Below, piece by piece: positions 1 through 9,583 of a stretch of DNA of 64,000 bases; position 1 is the stretch's first letter; each line of letters begins with the position of its first letter. This stretch comes from Buttiauxella sp. B2. Its GTDB lineage: Bacteria > Pseudomonadota > Gammaproteobacteria > Enterobacterales > Enterobacteriaceae. The DNA lies in contig NZ_VEXQ01000015.1 of assembly GCF_006376615.1 (NCBI RefSeq), forward strand, positions 53,597 to 117,596. The letters run 5' to 3'. A program made the translations under genes and the position numbers. Below the pieces are notes generated by a model, which searched no databases, was not told where the DNA came from, and worked only from the letters and a program-made list of their open reading frames with translations.

Positions 1-2
1 TG

Positions 3-848
3 TTGCCAGCAACAAAAGCTATTCCCAAAGAGATGCTGCCGATCGTCGATAAGCCGATGATTCAATACATCGTTGACGAAATTGTAGCTGCCGGTATCAA
101 AGAAATCGTGCTGGTGACGCATTCATCCAAGAATGCAGTAGAAAACCATTTCGATACCTCTTACGAGCTTGAAGCTCTGCTTGAGCAGCGCGTAAAACGC
201 CAGTTGCTCGCGGAAGTTCAGTCCATCTGCCCGCCGGGTGTGACCATTATGAACGTGCGTCAGGCTCAGCCGTTGGGACTGGGTCACTCCATTTTATGTG
301 CCCACCCAATTATCGGCGACAACCCATTTGTTGTGGTATTGCCAGACGTAATCCTGGATGGCGCTAGCGCGGATCCGCTACGCTATAATTTAGCTGCAAT
401 TGTCGAGCGTTTCAGAGAAACCGGCCGCAGTCAGGTTCTGGCGAAGCACATGCCAAACGAAGATTTGTCTGAGTATTCTGTGATCACAACTGAAGAGCCG
501 TTGAATAACGATGGCCAGATTGGTCGCATTGTTGATTTTGTGGAAAAACCGGATCAGCCGCATTCACTGGATTCCGATCTGGCAGCCGTAGGGCGTTATG
601 TCCTGTCAGCTGATATCTGGCCTGAACTGGAAAAAACCGAACCAGGTGCCTGGGGTCGTATCCAACTGACAGATGCCATAGCTGCATTGAACCAAAAACA
701 AGCCGTTGAAGCGGCATTGATGACCGGCGAAAGTTACGACTGCGGAAAGAAAATGGGTTACATGCAGGCATTTGTACAGTACGGTCTGCGTAACCACAAA
801 GAAGGGCAGAAGTTCAGGGATAGCATCAAGCAGATGCTGGCCCGCTAA
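3..848 (+). CDS. galF: GalF, UTP-glucose-1-phosphate uridylyltransferase-like subunit (5' truncated by window)
   Basis: The reading frame matches GalF of enteric bacteria over 281 residues and is open at the window edge. Roughly 16 N-terminal residues, including the nucleotide-binding start, lie outside, and the TTG at position 3 is an internal codon. The visible part has the nucleotidyltransferase core, with [14 protein letters not shown] near the start and VEKPDQP in the middle. GalF is a GalU paralogue with weak or no activity of its own, thought to modulate the UDP-glucose pool. It marks the conserved upstream border of O-antigen loci in this family. A non-coding leader of about 430 bases with the JUMPstart element follows. 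Confidence 0.95.
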   Translation: MPATKAIPKEMLPIVDKPMIQYIVDEIVAAGIKEIVLVTHSSKNAVENHFDTSYELEALLEQRVKRQLLAEVQSICPPGVTIMNVRQAQPLGLGHSILCAHPIIGDNPFVVVLPDVILDGASADPLRYNLAAIVERFRETGRSQVLAKHMPNEDLSEYSVITTEEPLNNDGQIGRIVDFVEKPDQPHSLDSDLAAVGRYVLSADIWPELEKTEPGAWGRIQLTDAIAALNQKQAVEAALMTGESYDCGKKMGYMQAFVQYGLRNHKEGQKFRDSIKQMLAR

Positions 849-999
849 TTGTTTTGAGAACAATGATGGTGCATTTCTGATGGTAAGAACGGCAGTCAAT
901 AGTGACAGGAAGGTTGCATTTTAGAACCTGATTGAAACTGATTGCCGTTTTTTTTGGGTGGCATGTTACAAAGTGTAAGTTTGCTGGTTCTATGTTTGG

Positions 1000-1068
1000 C
1001 ATTCGAATGAGCAAAAACTGATTATTCTATTATTAGTTTGTAAATCTAACTACTTGTTCATTCGAATG
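1000..1068. repeat. Pair of identical 10-bp palindromes CATTCGAATG
   Basis: CATTCGAATG occurs at 1000-1009 and again at 1059-1068, 59 bp apart start to start, in the AT-rich leader between galF and rmlB. Each copy is a perfect palindrome. The spacing and the position upstream of the JUMPstart suggest paired operator sites or cruciform-prone sequence. No binding protein can be named from sequence. Confidence 0.5.
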
Positions 1069-1122
1069 TTTAGTGAAATTTAGCCAAACGTAAGCCAGGA
1101 AAGTTGGCAACGTTAGAGATTT

Positions 1123-1161
1123 CAGTCCACTGGTAGCTGTTAAGCCAGGGGCGGTAGCGTG
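1123..1161 (+). promoter_or_regulatory. JUMPstart element with ops site (RfaH recruitment)
   Basis: The 39-bp stretch matches the JUMPstart consensus found before polysaccharide operons. It includes TGGTAGCTGTTAAGCCAGG, and the ops core GGCGGTAGCGTG is at 1150-1161. The ops DNA pauses RNA polymerase and recruits RfaH, which suppresses Rho termination over long O-antigen operons. It lies about 115 bases before rmlB, so the downstream cluster is very likely RfaH-dependent. Confidence 0.95.
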
Positions 1162-1276
1162 GCTAAAGCTCAATTATTCATCATTTCGTTTTGCTATTAA
1201 TTACCTCAAGTAATGTAATCGTCAGATATTCATTTATCGAAGCAAATTATTACAAGATTATAGAGAGACTATTCCC

Positions 1277-2362
1277 GTGAAAATTCTTGTTACTGGTGGT
1301 GCCGGATTTATTGGTTCTGCGGTCGTTCGACATATTATAAATAACACTCAAGACAGCGTTGTTAATGTTGATAAATTAACTTATGCAGGTAATTTAGAAT
1401 CATTAGCTGAAGTGTCGACCGATGATCGCTACGCATTTGTTCAGGCTGATATTTGCGATAGAAATGCGCTGGACAAGATTTTTTTAGAGCATCAACCCGA
1501 TGCGATTATGCATCTGGCGGCTGAAAGCCATGTAGACCGTTCTATCACCGGGCCTGCAGAGTTTATTGAAACCAATATTGTTGGTACCTACACTTTACTT
1601 GAAGCGTCCCGCGCGTATTGGTCACAGTTAACCGAAGAGCGTAAAACTGGTTTTCGTTTCCACCATATTTCTACGGATGAAGTGTATGGCGATCTGCCGC
1701 ATCCAGATGAATGCCCGGTCGGAAAAGTTCTTCCGCTGTTCACTGAAACAACATCGTATGCACCTAGCAGCCCATATTCCGCATCTAAAGCATCAAGCGA
1801 TCATCTCGTTCGCGCGTGGCAACGGACCTATGGCTTGCCTTGCGTTGTGACTAACTGTTCGAATAACTATGGCCCATACCACTTCCCAGAAAAATTGATC
1901 CCACTAGTCATTCTTAATGCATTGGAAGGGAAGAGCCTGCCTGTTTATGGCAAAGGTGACCAGATACGTGACTGGCTGTATGTTGAAGACCATGCGCGCG
2001 CGTTGTACACAGTCGTTACCCAGGGAGTTTTGGGTGAGACTTACAACATTGGTGGGCACAATGAAAAGAAAAATCTCGATGTAGTATTGACGATTTGTGA
2101 TTTGCTGGATGAATTAGTTCCTAAAAATATGTCTTACCATGAGCAAATTACTTATGTTGCGGATCGCCCTGGTCATGATCGCCGTTATGCAATTGATGCT
2201 AGCAAAATTAGCCATGATTTAAACTGGAAACCACAGGAAACCTTTGAAAGCGGAATACGCAAAACGGTTGAATGGTATTTAACTAATCAACAGTGGGTCG
2301 ATAACATCAAAAGTGGTGCGTATAAATCCTGGATCGAACAAAATTACGGTGAACGTAAATGA
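1277..2362 (+). CDS. rmlB: dTDP-glucose 4,6-dehydratase RmlB (RfbB)
   Basis: At 361 residues this equals the enteric RmlB length. It is an extended short-chain dehydrogenase with the NAD motif TGGAGFIG near residue 7, the catalytic STDEVYGDL segment and the YSASK active-site Tyr/Lys pair. It converts dTDP-glucose to dTDP-4-keto-6-deoxyglucose. That intermediate is shared here by the rhamnose branch (rmlC, rmlD) and the aminosugar branch (FdtA/QdtA-like enzyme, aminotransferase). The start is GTG. The stop overlaps the rmlD start by four bases, so the two are coupled. It is the first gene after the JUMPstart leader. Confidence 0.97.
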   Translation: MKILVTGGAGFIGSAVVRHIINNTQDSVVNVDKLTYAGNLESLAEVSTDDRYAFVQADICDRNALDKIFLEHQPDAIMHLAAESHVDRSITGPAEFIETNIVGTYTLLEASRAYWSQLTEERKTGFRFHHISTDEVYGDLPHPDECPVGKVLPLFTETTSYAPSSPYSASKASSDHLVRAWQRTYGLPCVVTNCSNNYGPYHFPEKLIPLVILNALEGKSLPVYGKGDQIRDWLYVEDHARALYTVVTQGVLGETYNIGGHNEKKNLDVVLTICDLLDELVPKNMSYHEQITYVADRPGHDRRYAIDASKISHDLNWKPQETFESGIRKTVEWYLTNQQWVDNIKSGAYKSWIEQNYGERK

Positions 2363-3258
2363 ATATACTTTTGTTCGGAAAAACAGGGCAGGTTGGTTGG
2401 GAGTTACAGCGTTCCCTGGCTCCATTAGGGAATATTATTGCAGTGGATGTTCACTCAACTGAATATTGCGGAGATTTTAGCAATCCTGAAGGGGTCGCTG
2501 AAACCGTACGTCGTGTGAAACCCGATGTGATTGTGAATGCAGCTGCTCATACTGCTGTTGACAAAGCTGAAAGTGAACGTGATTTTGCACAATTACTCAA
2601 TGCAACAAGTGTTGAAGCAATAGCAAAAGAAGCTGAAAAAATTAATGCCTGGTTGGTTCATTATTCTACAGACTATGTTTTCCCAGGAGACGGTGAAAGG
2701 GCATGGTTAGAAACGGATAAAGTTGCACCGTTAAATGTTTATGGCGAAACAAAACTCGCAGGTGAAATTGCAGTACAACAGAACTGCACCAAACATCTCA
2801 TTTTTCGCACTAGTTGGGTTTTTTCAGGGAAAGGAAATAACTTCGCCAAAACCATGTTGCGCCTGGCAAAAGATCGTGAAGAACTCGCGATAATTAACGA
2901 TCAATTCGGCGCGCCAACCGGAGCTGAATTATTAGCTGATTGCACGGCTCATGCAATTACAACAGCAATGCGCAGGCCTGAAGTGGCCGGTTTATATCAC
3001 TTAGTTGCGTCAGGTACAACGACTTGGTTTGACTATGCAAATCTTGTATTTTCCGAAGCAAAAAATGCAGGTTTGGTACTGGCAGTGAATAAAACCAACC
3101 CGGTTCCAACAAGTGCATATCCTACACCTGCCCGTCGCCCACAGAATTCACGACTGAATACTGCGAAATTCCAGCAGACCTTTGGTCTAACTCTACCTGA
3201 GTGGCATGTAGGAGTTAAACGAATGTTAGATGAACTCTTTGCTGCAATGAATGCATAA
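2359..3258 (+). CDS. rmlD: dTDP-4-dehydrorhamnose reductase RmlD (RfbD)
   Basis: This 299-residue protein carries the N-terminal [11 protein letters not shown] nucleotide-binding segment, the [10 protein letters not shown] segment and the YGETKLAGE catalytic Tyr-Lys motif typical of RmlD. It performs the last step to dTDP-L-rhamnose, reducing the 4-keto group with NAD(P)H. It overlaps rmlB by four bases and is followed by a 58-bp gap before rmlA. Its presence with rmlC shows that the cluster can make L-rhamnose as well as the amino sugar. Confidence 0.97.
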   Translation: MNILLFGKTGQVGWELQRSLAPLGNIIAVDVHSTEYCGDFSNPEGVAETVRRVKPDVIVNAAAHTAVDKAESERDFAQLLNATSVEAIAKEAEKINAWLVHYSTDYVFPGDGERAWLETDKVAPLNVYGETKLAGEIAVQQNCTKHLIFRTSWVFSGKGNNFAKTMLRLAKDREELAIINDQFGAPTGAELLADCTAHAITTAMRRPEVAGLYHLVASGTTTWFDYANLVFSEAKNAGLVLAVNKTNPVPTSAYPTPARRPQNSRLNTAKFQQTFGLTLPEWHVGVKRMLDELFAAMNA

Positions 3259-3316
3259 TAAATAATATTATTTAGTGAACTATAAATAGAACACTTTTAA
3301 AAATTGGAAAATTAAA

Positions 3317-4195
3317 ATGACTTCACGTAAAGGTATTATTCTTGCTGGTGGTTCTGGCACTCGTTTATATCCGGTAACGATGGCAGTTAGTAAACAGCTG
3401 CTACCAATTTATGACAAGCCTATGATTTATTATCCGCTTAGCACTCTGATGCTAGCCGGCATTCGTGATATTTTGATTATCAGTACACCTCAGGATACTC
3501 CACGTTTTGAACAGTTGCTTGGCGATGGCTCCCAATGGGGTTTGAATCTGCAATACAAAGTTCAAGAAAGTCCTGATGGTTTGGCTCAAGCATTTATTAT
3601 TGGTGAAGAGTTCATTGGTAGTGATGATTGTGCATTGGTACTTGGTGATAATATTTTCTATGGACATGATTTACAAAAGCAACTTGAAAGTGCTGTTGCT
3701 CAAGAATCTGGTGCAACTGTATTTGCTTATCATGTTACGGATCCTGAGCGTTATGGCGTTGTAGAGTTTGATAAGACTGGTAAAGCAATTTCTCTTGAAG
3801 AGAAACCAATGCAACCAAAAAGCAACTATGCAGTTACTGGATTGTATTTCTATGATAACAGTGTTGTAGAAATGGCAAAAAGTCTCAAACCATCACCTCG
3901 CGGTGAATTAGAAATCACCGATATTAACCGAATATATATGGAACAAGGGCGTATGTCTGTTGCCATGATGGGCCGTGGTTATGCATGGTTGGATACAGGA
4001 ACTCATCAAAGTTTGATTGAAGCCAGTAATTTTATTCAAACCATAGAACTTCGTCAGGGATTAAAAGTTTCTTGCCCAGAAGAGATTGCTTATCGCAAAG
4101 GTTTTATTGATGCAGAACAAGTTAAAAATCTGGCCGCACCATTAGTGAAAAATGATTATGGTCAATATTTATTGAAAATGGTTAAGTCTAGTTAA
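3317..4195 (+). CDS. rmlA: Glucose-1-phosphate thymidylyltransferase RmlA (RfbA)
   Basis: The 292-residue protein has the nucleotidyltransferase signature [11 protein letters not shown] near residue 11, LGDNIFYG in the sugar-binding region and EEKP in the core. It makes dTDP-glucose from dTTP and glucose 1-phosphate and so feeds both deoxysugar branches in this cluster. Codon usage is already more AT-rich than in rmlB, marking entry into the serotype-specific part of the locus. The ATG follows a poorly conserved, A-rich leader. Confidence 0.97.
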   Translation: MTSRKGIILAGGSGTRLYPVTMAVSKQLLPIYDKPMIYYPLSTLMLAGIRDILIISTPQDTPRFEQLLGDGSQWGLNLQYKVQESPDGLAQAFIIGEEFIGSDDCALVLGDNIFYGHDLQKQLESAVAQESGATVFAYHVTDPERYGVVEFDKTGKAISLEEKPMQPKSNYAVTGLYFYDNSVVEMAKSLKPSPRGELEITDINRIYMEQGRMSVAMMGRGYAWLDTGTHQSLIEASNFIQTIELRQGLKVSCPEEIAYRKGFIDAEQVKNLAAPLVKNDYGQYLLKMVKSS

Positions 4196-4255
4196 TAGAA
4201 ATGAGCTAGCTTTTATGCCAAATATTCAATATATGACATCTTGCGAGAGTAAAAA

Positions 4256-5071
4256 ATGAAATTCAGTGTCTTGATGTCTCTCTATCATAAAGAGTCAGCT
4301 GCTAATCTAGATGATTGTTTATTGAGTCTCTATAATCAAACATTAACTATTCCAGAAGTAATATGTGTTTATGATGGCCCTGTTTCAAAAGAACTTGATG
4401 ATATTGTGATGAAATGGGCCTCTAAATTACCTATAAAAACTGTTAAGCTAGATAGAAATGTTGGCCTTGGTAATGCGTTAAATGAAGGTTTAAAACATTG
4501 TAGTTATGATTTTGTTGCTAGAATGGATACTGATGATATTTGTGTAGAAACAAGATTTTCAGAACAAATAGCATATTTAGAAAAAAATCCTCAAACTGCA
4601 ATTTTGGGCAGTAATACACTGGAATTCGAGTCGGATGAAAATATTATTACCTCATCACGTATTGTCCCTTCCAGTAGCCAAGATATTGTTAAGTATGCAT
4701 CTTTAAAAAACCCGTTTAACCACATGTCAGTAATTTTCAATAAGAATACAATAATTTCTGTAGGTGGCTATCGTCATCATTATCTGATGGAAGATTATAA
4801 TCTTTGGTTAAGGGTATTAGCTACTTCATGCCAGGTTGCAAATATTGAGTCATATTTAGTAAAGGTTAGGGCCGGGGATGGGATGATCGCAAGGCGAAGA
4901 GGCTTGTTGTACATTAAAAGCGAGTATCAACTAGCGTATCTAAAATACAAATTGAAGTTTCAGTCTTTACCAATTTCACTAACGTATTTTTTTATAAGAA
5001 GCTTACCAAGATTGTTACCTGTACCCCTCCTAAGATATTTGTATAAAAAATCGCGACGGATTAATAATTAA
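4256..5071 (+). CDS. Family 2 glycosyltransferase (O-antigen assembly)
   Basis: This 271-residue GT-A fold enzyme starts with the usual FSVLMSLYHKE nucleotide-binding strand and has an acidic metal-binding motif, RMDTDD, near residue 95. It also has the later MEDYNLWLR segment, typical of enzymes that extend undecaprenyl-PP-linked HexNAc in O-antigen loci. Amylovoran AmsE and the WbdN/WfgD-type transferases share this layout, so it may add the second sugar of the repeat; that is inference. Two consecutive C-terminal segments are rich in aromatic and basic residues and may contact the membrane. It sits between rmlA and rmlC, splitting the rml genes. Donor and linkage cannot be read from the sequence. 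Confidence 0.85.
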   Translation: MKFSVLMSLYHKESAANLDDCLLSLYNQTLTIPEVICVYDGPVSKELDDIVMKWASKLPIKTVKLDRNVGLGNALNEGLKHCSYDFVARMDTDDICVETRFSEQIAYLEKNPQTAILGSNTLEFESDENIITSSRIVPSSSQDIVKYASLKNPFNHMSVIFNKNTIISVGGYRHHYLMEDYNLWLRVLATSCQVANIESYLVKVRAGDGMIARRRGLLYIKSEYQLAYLKYKLKFQSLPISLTYFFIRSLPRLLPVPLLRYLYKKSRRINN

Positions 5072-5173
5072 TTCCTTTCCCTTAATCGGTAATCACCCTA
5101 AATATGACTGTATAAAATGCTCTTGAAATTTAGAAGGATGGAGCTTATTTCAACTATCGAATAGAGAAGATGC

Positions 5174-5728
5174 ATGAAAAGCTATAAAACAAATATTTCT
5201 GATCTGGTGGTTTTTGAACCTACGATATATGGGGATGATAGAGGTTTTTTCTTTGAGAGTTATAACCGAACATCTTTTGAGAATGCGATAGGTAAATCAT
5301 ATGATTTTGTTCAAGATAATCATTCAAGATCGAGCAAAGGAGTTTTACGAGGTTTGCATTTTCAACATGAACCTTATTCTCAAGGTAAGCTCGTTCGTTG
5401 TGTAATGGGGCAGGTCTTTGATGTTGCGGTAGATATACGACCTGAGTCGGCAGATTTTGGTAAATGGTTTGGTATTTTATTGTCTGCTGAAAATAAGAAA
5501 CAGCTTTGGATACCTGAAGGATTTGCTCATGGCTTTTTAACATTGTCAGACCATGCTGAATTTGTCTACAAAGCAACTAATTATTATACCCCTACGCATG
5601 AAGATAGTATTCTTTGGAATGATGCCGAAATTGGTATTGAGTGGCCGATTAATGATGTGGTTCTCTCAGATAAAGACAAGAAAGCAAAAAAATTAAGTGA
5701 GATATTAAAGGTTAGGAAGAATAAATGA
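5174..5728 (+). CDS. rmlC: dTDP-4-dehydrorhamnose 3,5-epimerase RmlC (RfbC)
   Basis: This is a 184-residue cupin-fold epimerase. The motif VLRGLHFQ places the catalytic His at about residue 62, GKLVRC supplies the conserved Lys, and WIPEGFAHGF matches the family. It epimerises dTDP-4-keto-6-deoxyglucose at C3 and C5 in the rhamnose branch. Its stop overlaps the next gene by four bases, coupling it to the ketoisomerase that competes for the same substrate. Separation from rmlBDA by a glycosyltransferase suggests the cluster was assembled in pieces. Confidence 0.96.
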   Translation: MKSYKTNISDLVVFEPTIYGDDRGFFFESYNRTSFENAIGKSYDFVQDNHSRSSKGVLRGLHFQHEPYSQGKLVRCVMGQVFDVAVDIRPESADFGKWFGILLSAENKKQLWIPEGFAHGFLTLSDHAEFVYKATNYYTPTHEDSILWNDAEIGIEWPINDVVLSDKDKKAKKLSEILKVRKNK

Positions 5729-6120
5729 ATATCCAAATAATACCTCTTCAAACTCATGGGGACGATCGCGGCTCTCTTGTTGCACTGGAAGATGGAAATA
5801 ATATACCCTTTGAAATCAAACGTGTATATTATATGTTTAATACGAAAGATGGTGTTAGACGTGGGTTTCATGCACACAAACACCTAAAACAGGTTGCTAT
5901 TGCTGTTCGGGGCACTTGTCGCTTTTTATTAGATAATGGTCGGGAACGTATTGAAGTTGTTTTAGATAATCCGGCACAAGGATTACTTATTGAATCCTTC
6001 ATGTGGCGTGAAATGTATGATTTTTCCGATGATTGTGTACTCATGGTTCTTGCAGATCAACATTACGATGAGTCAGATTATGTACGAGATTACGAAGACT
6101 TTCTAGAGCAAAGCAAATAA
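5725..6120 (+). CDS. dTDP-4-keto-6-deoxyglucose 3,4-ketoisomerase (FdtA/QdtA type)
   Basis: The 131-residue single-domain cupin of the FdtA/QdtA/WxcM group carries RRGFHAHKHLKQ, which puts the paired active-site histidines at residues 49 and 51 as described for the family. It moves the keto group from C4 to C3 of dTDP-4-keto-6-deoxyglucose, giving the substrate for 3-amination. FdtA and QdtA differ in the stereochemistry they leave at C4 (galacto for Fuc3N, gluco for Qui3N). This cannot be decided safely by reading, so no symbol is given. The neighbouring aminotransferase completes the pathway. Confidence 0.92.
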   Translation: MNIQIIPLQTHGDDRGSLVALEDGNNIPFEIKRVYYMFNTKDGVRRGFHAHKHLKQVAIAVRGTCRFLLDNGRERIEVVLDNPAQGLLIESFMWREMYDFSDDCVLMVLADQHYDESDYVRDYEDFLEQSK

Positions 6121-6295
6121 ATACTACTGCAGTTTGTTGTAGCTAATCATAATTTATATAATTGTGAAAATCCATGTAAGTATAAATAGATGCATGATTA
6201 TCTATTCTGCTCAAAAGTGTATTTAATTATTATGCTCAACTATGAGTATAATCGCCTACTAATAGAATTAATTTTGATATTTAAAGAGTGTAGAA

Positions 6296-7399
6296 ATGAT
6301 TAATTTTCTTGATTTAAAGTCCATAAATTCCCAATATGCAGCGGAATTAAAAGAAGCATGTGCTCGAGTTATTGATTCGGGTTGGTATATTATGGGTGAA
6401 GAGCTGAGTAAGTTTGAAAATGATTTTTCTTCATTCTGCGAAGTCAAACATACTCTTGGGGTTGCTAATGGACTTGATGCTCTTATATTAATATTCCGCG
6501 CATTAAAAGAACTGGGCAAACTTCAGGATGGAGATGAAGTGATTGTTCAAGCCAATACGTATATTGCATCAGTACTGGCTATTACAGCAAATAATTTAAC
6601 ACCAGTTCTTGTTGAACCAGATCCTCTAACGTTCAATTTATCTCCTGATATTGTCCGTTCTGCTATTACATCTAAAACTAAAGCTATTTTGCCAGTTCAT
6701 CTTTATGGTCAATTGTCACCAATGCCTCAACTTATGGAGTTAGCTGAGGAGTTTGATTTATTTGTCATTGAGGATTGTGCTCAAGCACATGGCGCCCATA
6801 TAAATGGGAAGCGAGCAGGTACTTGGGGGATCGCTTCCGGTTTTAGCTTTTATCCGGGGAAAAACCTTGGTGCTTTAGGTGATGCTGGGGCAATAACTAC
6901 CAATGATGACGAATTAGCTGAAGTAATTTGCGCGTTGCGTAATTATGGCTCTCATAAGAAGTACGAAAATATTTATACCGGGATGAATAGTCGTCTCGAT
7001 GAAATACAATCTGCAATGCTAAGTGTAAAATTAAAGTATTTAAACAACGAAACTATTCGCCGCCAAAGTATAGCAGGTCAGTACCTTGATAATATTAAAA
7101 ACCCATTAATCACATTGCCACATGTATTATGTAAGTCTGCACATGTATGGCATTTATTTGTAATTCAGTGTGATGAAAGATCCTTGTTGCAGGCATGGTT
7201 GCAACAAAATGATATCCAATCATTAATCCATTATCCTATTCCACCACATAAACAAAAAGCGTATGCGGAATTGAACTCTCTTATTTTGCCAGTAACTGAG
7301 AGAATACATGACACTGTATTATCAATCCCACTCGATCCTACCATGAAAGATTCTGATGTGGCTAAAATTATTCATACATTGAATAATTTCAGTGTATGA
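6296..7399 (+). CDS. dTDP-3-keto-6-deoxyhexose 3-aminotransferase (FdtB/QdtB type)
   Basis: The 367-residue protein belongs to the DegT/DnrJ/EryC1/StrS PLP-dependent sugar aminotransferases. [10 protein letters not shown] around residue 160 contacts the cofactor ring and SFYPGKN places the Schiff-base Lys at residue 189. Next to a 3,4-ketoisomerase, the expected reaction is transfer of the glutamate amino group to C3, giving dTDP-Fuc3N or dTDP-Qui3N. A 175-bp AT-rich gap precedes it with no gene visible. Its stop overlaps the flippase start by four bases. Confidence 0.92.
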   Translation: MINFLDLKSINSQYAAELKEACARVIDSGWYIMGEELSKFENDFSSFCEVKHTLGVANGLDALILIFRALKELGKLQDGDEVIVQANTYIASVLAITANNLTPVLVEPDPLTFNLSPDIVRSAITSKTKAILPVHLYGQLSPMPQLMELAEEFDLFVIEDCAQAHGAHINGKRAGTWGIASGFSFYPGKNLGALGDAGAITTNDDELAEVICALRNYGSHKKYENIYTGMNSRLDEIQSAMLSVKLKYLNNETIRRQSIAGQYLDNIKNPLITLPHVLCKSAHVWHLFVIQCDERSLLQAWLQQNDIQSLIHYPIPPHKQKAYAELNSLILPVTERIHDTVLSIPLDPTMKDSDVAKIIHTLNNFSV

Positions 7400-8646
7400 A
7401 AAGGTTATTAAAGGTCACGGCAATGACAGGATTATTAACACTTGTCAAAATGGTCATGGGCTTTGTTATTGCAAAAGTTGTTGCGGTTTATACAGGGCCA
7501 TCTGGGATGGCCCTCCTCGGTCAAGTTCAAAGCCTGGTTAATGGGTTCAATGGTGTAATTAATTCACCAGTAAATAATGGCATTATACGCTATACGTCAG
7601 AAAATAAAGAATATGGTTTTAATGCCTGCTCGCCATGGTGGAAAGCATCATTTCAGTGGGTGATGCTATTATGTCTAATAATGATTCCTTTGGGGCTTAT
7701 TTTTTCAGAAAGTATATCAGAATGGATTTTTGGTAATGCCGATTATAAATGGATTGTTAGTGCTGTAATTATTTGTTTACCTTTTACGGCAATAGGTACA
7801 TTGATAACTTCTGTTATTAATGGTCAACAATTATATAGGCGGTATGTCGCTCTTGGTATGGCTTCAGCGATTATTTCCGGATTGTTGATGATAGTGATGA
7901 TTATTTATGCTGACTTAAATGGTGCTCTACTTGCAGCTACTATTCAATCGGCAATAGTTGGTATTATATTGCTCTTATCTTCACTTAGACAACCTTGGAT
8001 CCGCTTAAAGTATTGGTGGGGTAGAACAGGTAATAAAGAAAGAAAAGATATTGGCGGCTATATATTAATGGCTATGGCTACTGCTTTAACTTTGCCTATT
8101 TCTTTAATTTTAATCAGAAATATTCTAGTCGACCATGTAGGGTGGATAGTAACAGGGCAATGGCAGGCAGTATGGAAAATTTCAGAAGTCTATTTGGGCG
8201 TTATCACGATGGCACTTGGGGTTTATTTTTTGCCACGCCTGTCGACAATTGATTCTGCGACTGAGATTAAAAATGAAATTAATAATACAGCAATTGTTAT
8301 CATCCCAATTGTTACTCTTTTAGCTGTATTAGTGTATTTGACAAGAGATATTGCCATCTCAATATTATTTACGAAAGAGTTTTCACCTGCTCGTGATCTT
8401 TTCTTTATTCAGCTACTTGGTGATGTTGTTAAAGTTGCTAGTTGGTTGTATGCCTATCCAATGTTATCGCGTAAAGCTACAAAATGGTTCGTAGGAACCG
8501 AAGTTATTTTCTCTATTTCTTGGGTTGTATTTACTCTAATATTTGTCTCGAAAATCGGTGTTCATGGGGCTAACTATGCATATCTATTTAATTACATTTT
8601 ATATTTCTTATTTGTATTTTGTAATGTCAAAAGATTTTCGAGGTAA
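7396..8646 (+). CDS. wzx: O-antigen flippase Wzx (WzxE-like)
   Basis: This is a 416-residue integral membrane protein with about twelve hydrophobic segments and no signal peptide, of the polysaccharide-exporter MOP superfamily. It resembles WzxE, the enterobacterial common antigen flippase. Shared features, as remembered, include the N-terminal VGPSG-like turn (here [11 protein letters not shown]) and the C-terminal [18 protein letters not shown] stretch. It should flip the undecaprenyl-PP-linked O unit to the periplasmic face. The likeness to WzxE fits a repeat unit ending in an N-acylated amino-dideoxyhexose, since the ECA unit ends in Fuc4NAc. It is coupled to the aminotransferase by a four-base overlap. 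Confidence 0.93.
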   Translation: MKRLLKVTAMTGLLTLVKMVMGFVIAKVVAVYTGPSGMALLGQVQSLVNGFNGVINSPVNNGIIRYTSENKEYGFNACSPWWKASFQWVMLLCLIMIPLGLIFSESISEWIFGNADYKWIVSAVIICLPFTAIGTLITSVINGQQLYRRYVALGMASAIISGLLMIVMIIYADLNGALLAATIQSAIVGIILLLSSLRQPWIRLKYWWGRTGNKERKDIGGYILMAMATALTLPISLILIRNILVDHVGWIVTGQWQAVWKISEVYLGVITMALGVYFLPRLSTIDSATEIKNEINNTAIVIIPIVTLLAVLVYLTRDIAISILFTKEFSPARDLFFIQLLGDVVKVASWLYAYPMLSRKATKWFVGTEVIFSISWVVFTLIFVSKIGVHGANYAYLFNYILYFLFVFCNVKRFSR

Positions 8647-8673
8647 GTCGTCATTTTTAAATTTGAGGTAAGC

Positions 8674-9582
8674 ATGATCTCAATTGTAGTTTTATCTTAT
8701 AACCATCAAGATTATATATTGGACACTTTAGATTCAGCATGCGAAGTTGATCTTGTAAAAGAAATTATTGTAATTGATGATGGTTCTACAGATGATTCTT
8801 CTTGTGTAATTAAAGATTACATCAATAAAAAATCTAGCAACATAGATATAAAATTTATAGAAAAAGTAAATAGTGGTTTAGTGAAGTCATTGAATATTGG
8901 CTTACACATGGCTAAGTATGAAAATATTTATTTTATTGCTTCAGATGATATTATTTGCCCTGCAGATTTTAAGTCGTTATTTAACGTGTTCTTAGAAAGC
9001 AAACAATCAAAAATGATTATTGGCAATGCTTGGATTTATCACGCAAACACCCCATGCTCGCAAAAATGCTATACCACTAAACACAATGATTTCTTCGCTT
9101 TATCAGATGACGAAATAAGGAAATCTATTTTCACAAACTTTCCTAAACCTTTGTTATTGCAATCAGCCATTTTTAAAAAACAAGCGCTGCTGGATGTTGG
9201 TGGTTGGAATGAAAATCTGGTATGGGATGATTATCCCATGTTCGTTAAGATGATTTCTAACTATTCAATTTCTAGAAAGGAAATACAATATAATGAGCAA
9301 TATGTTGTATCAAAATACAGGCAACATGAAACCAATACGTATAAAAATATAAGAAAGCAAATTTCTATGTTAGAAGAGGCCTTTAAGGTTGTAGTGCCAG
9401 CAAATATTTTGCCAAAAGCTCTAACAAAGCAATACGCGTTTTATCTATTAATGGCTATAAAAAATAAAGATGCTTTGGTTATTAAATATTTATTAAGGGC
9501 GATAATCAAAAACGGGGAATATGTTATGTTTATAACTTCTTTCGCTAGTGAAATTAGTGACTGGGTGAAAAGGAAATTATAA
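8674..9582 (+). CDS. Family 2 glycosyltransferase (O-antigen assembly)
   Basis: This 302-residue GT2 enzyme begins with ISIVVLSYNHQDYI, followed by IVIDDGSTDDS and an ASDD motif near residue 90 in the metal/donor-binding position. LVWDDYPMFVKM is the likely catalytic-base region. A good GAGG ribosome site precedes the ATG. It lies between wzx and wzy, one base before the latter. The donor sugar is unknown. Together with the other two transferases it would build a four-sugar unit on a WecA-primed lipid. Confidence 0.85.
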   Translation: MISIVVLSYNHQDYILDTLDSACEVDLVKEIIVIDDGSTDDSSCVIKDYINKKSSNIDIKFIEKVNSGLVKSLNIGLHMAKYENIYFIASDDIICPADFKSLFNVFLESKQSKMIIGNAWIYHANTPCSQKCYTTKHNDFFALSDDEIRKSIFTNFPKPLLLQSAIFKKQALLDVGGWNENLVWDDYPMFVKMISNYSISRKEIQYNEQYVVSKYRQHETNTYKNIRKQISMLEEAFKVVVPANILPKALTKQYAFYLLMAIKNKDALVIKYLLRAIIKNGEYVMFITSFASEISDWVKRKL

Positions 9583-9583
9583 C

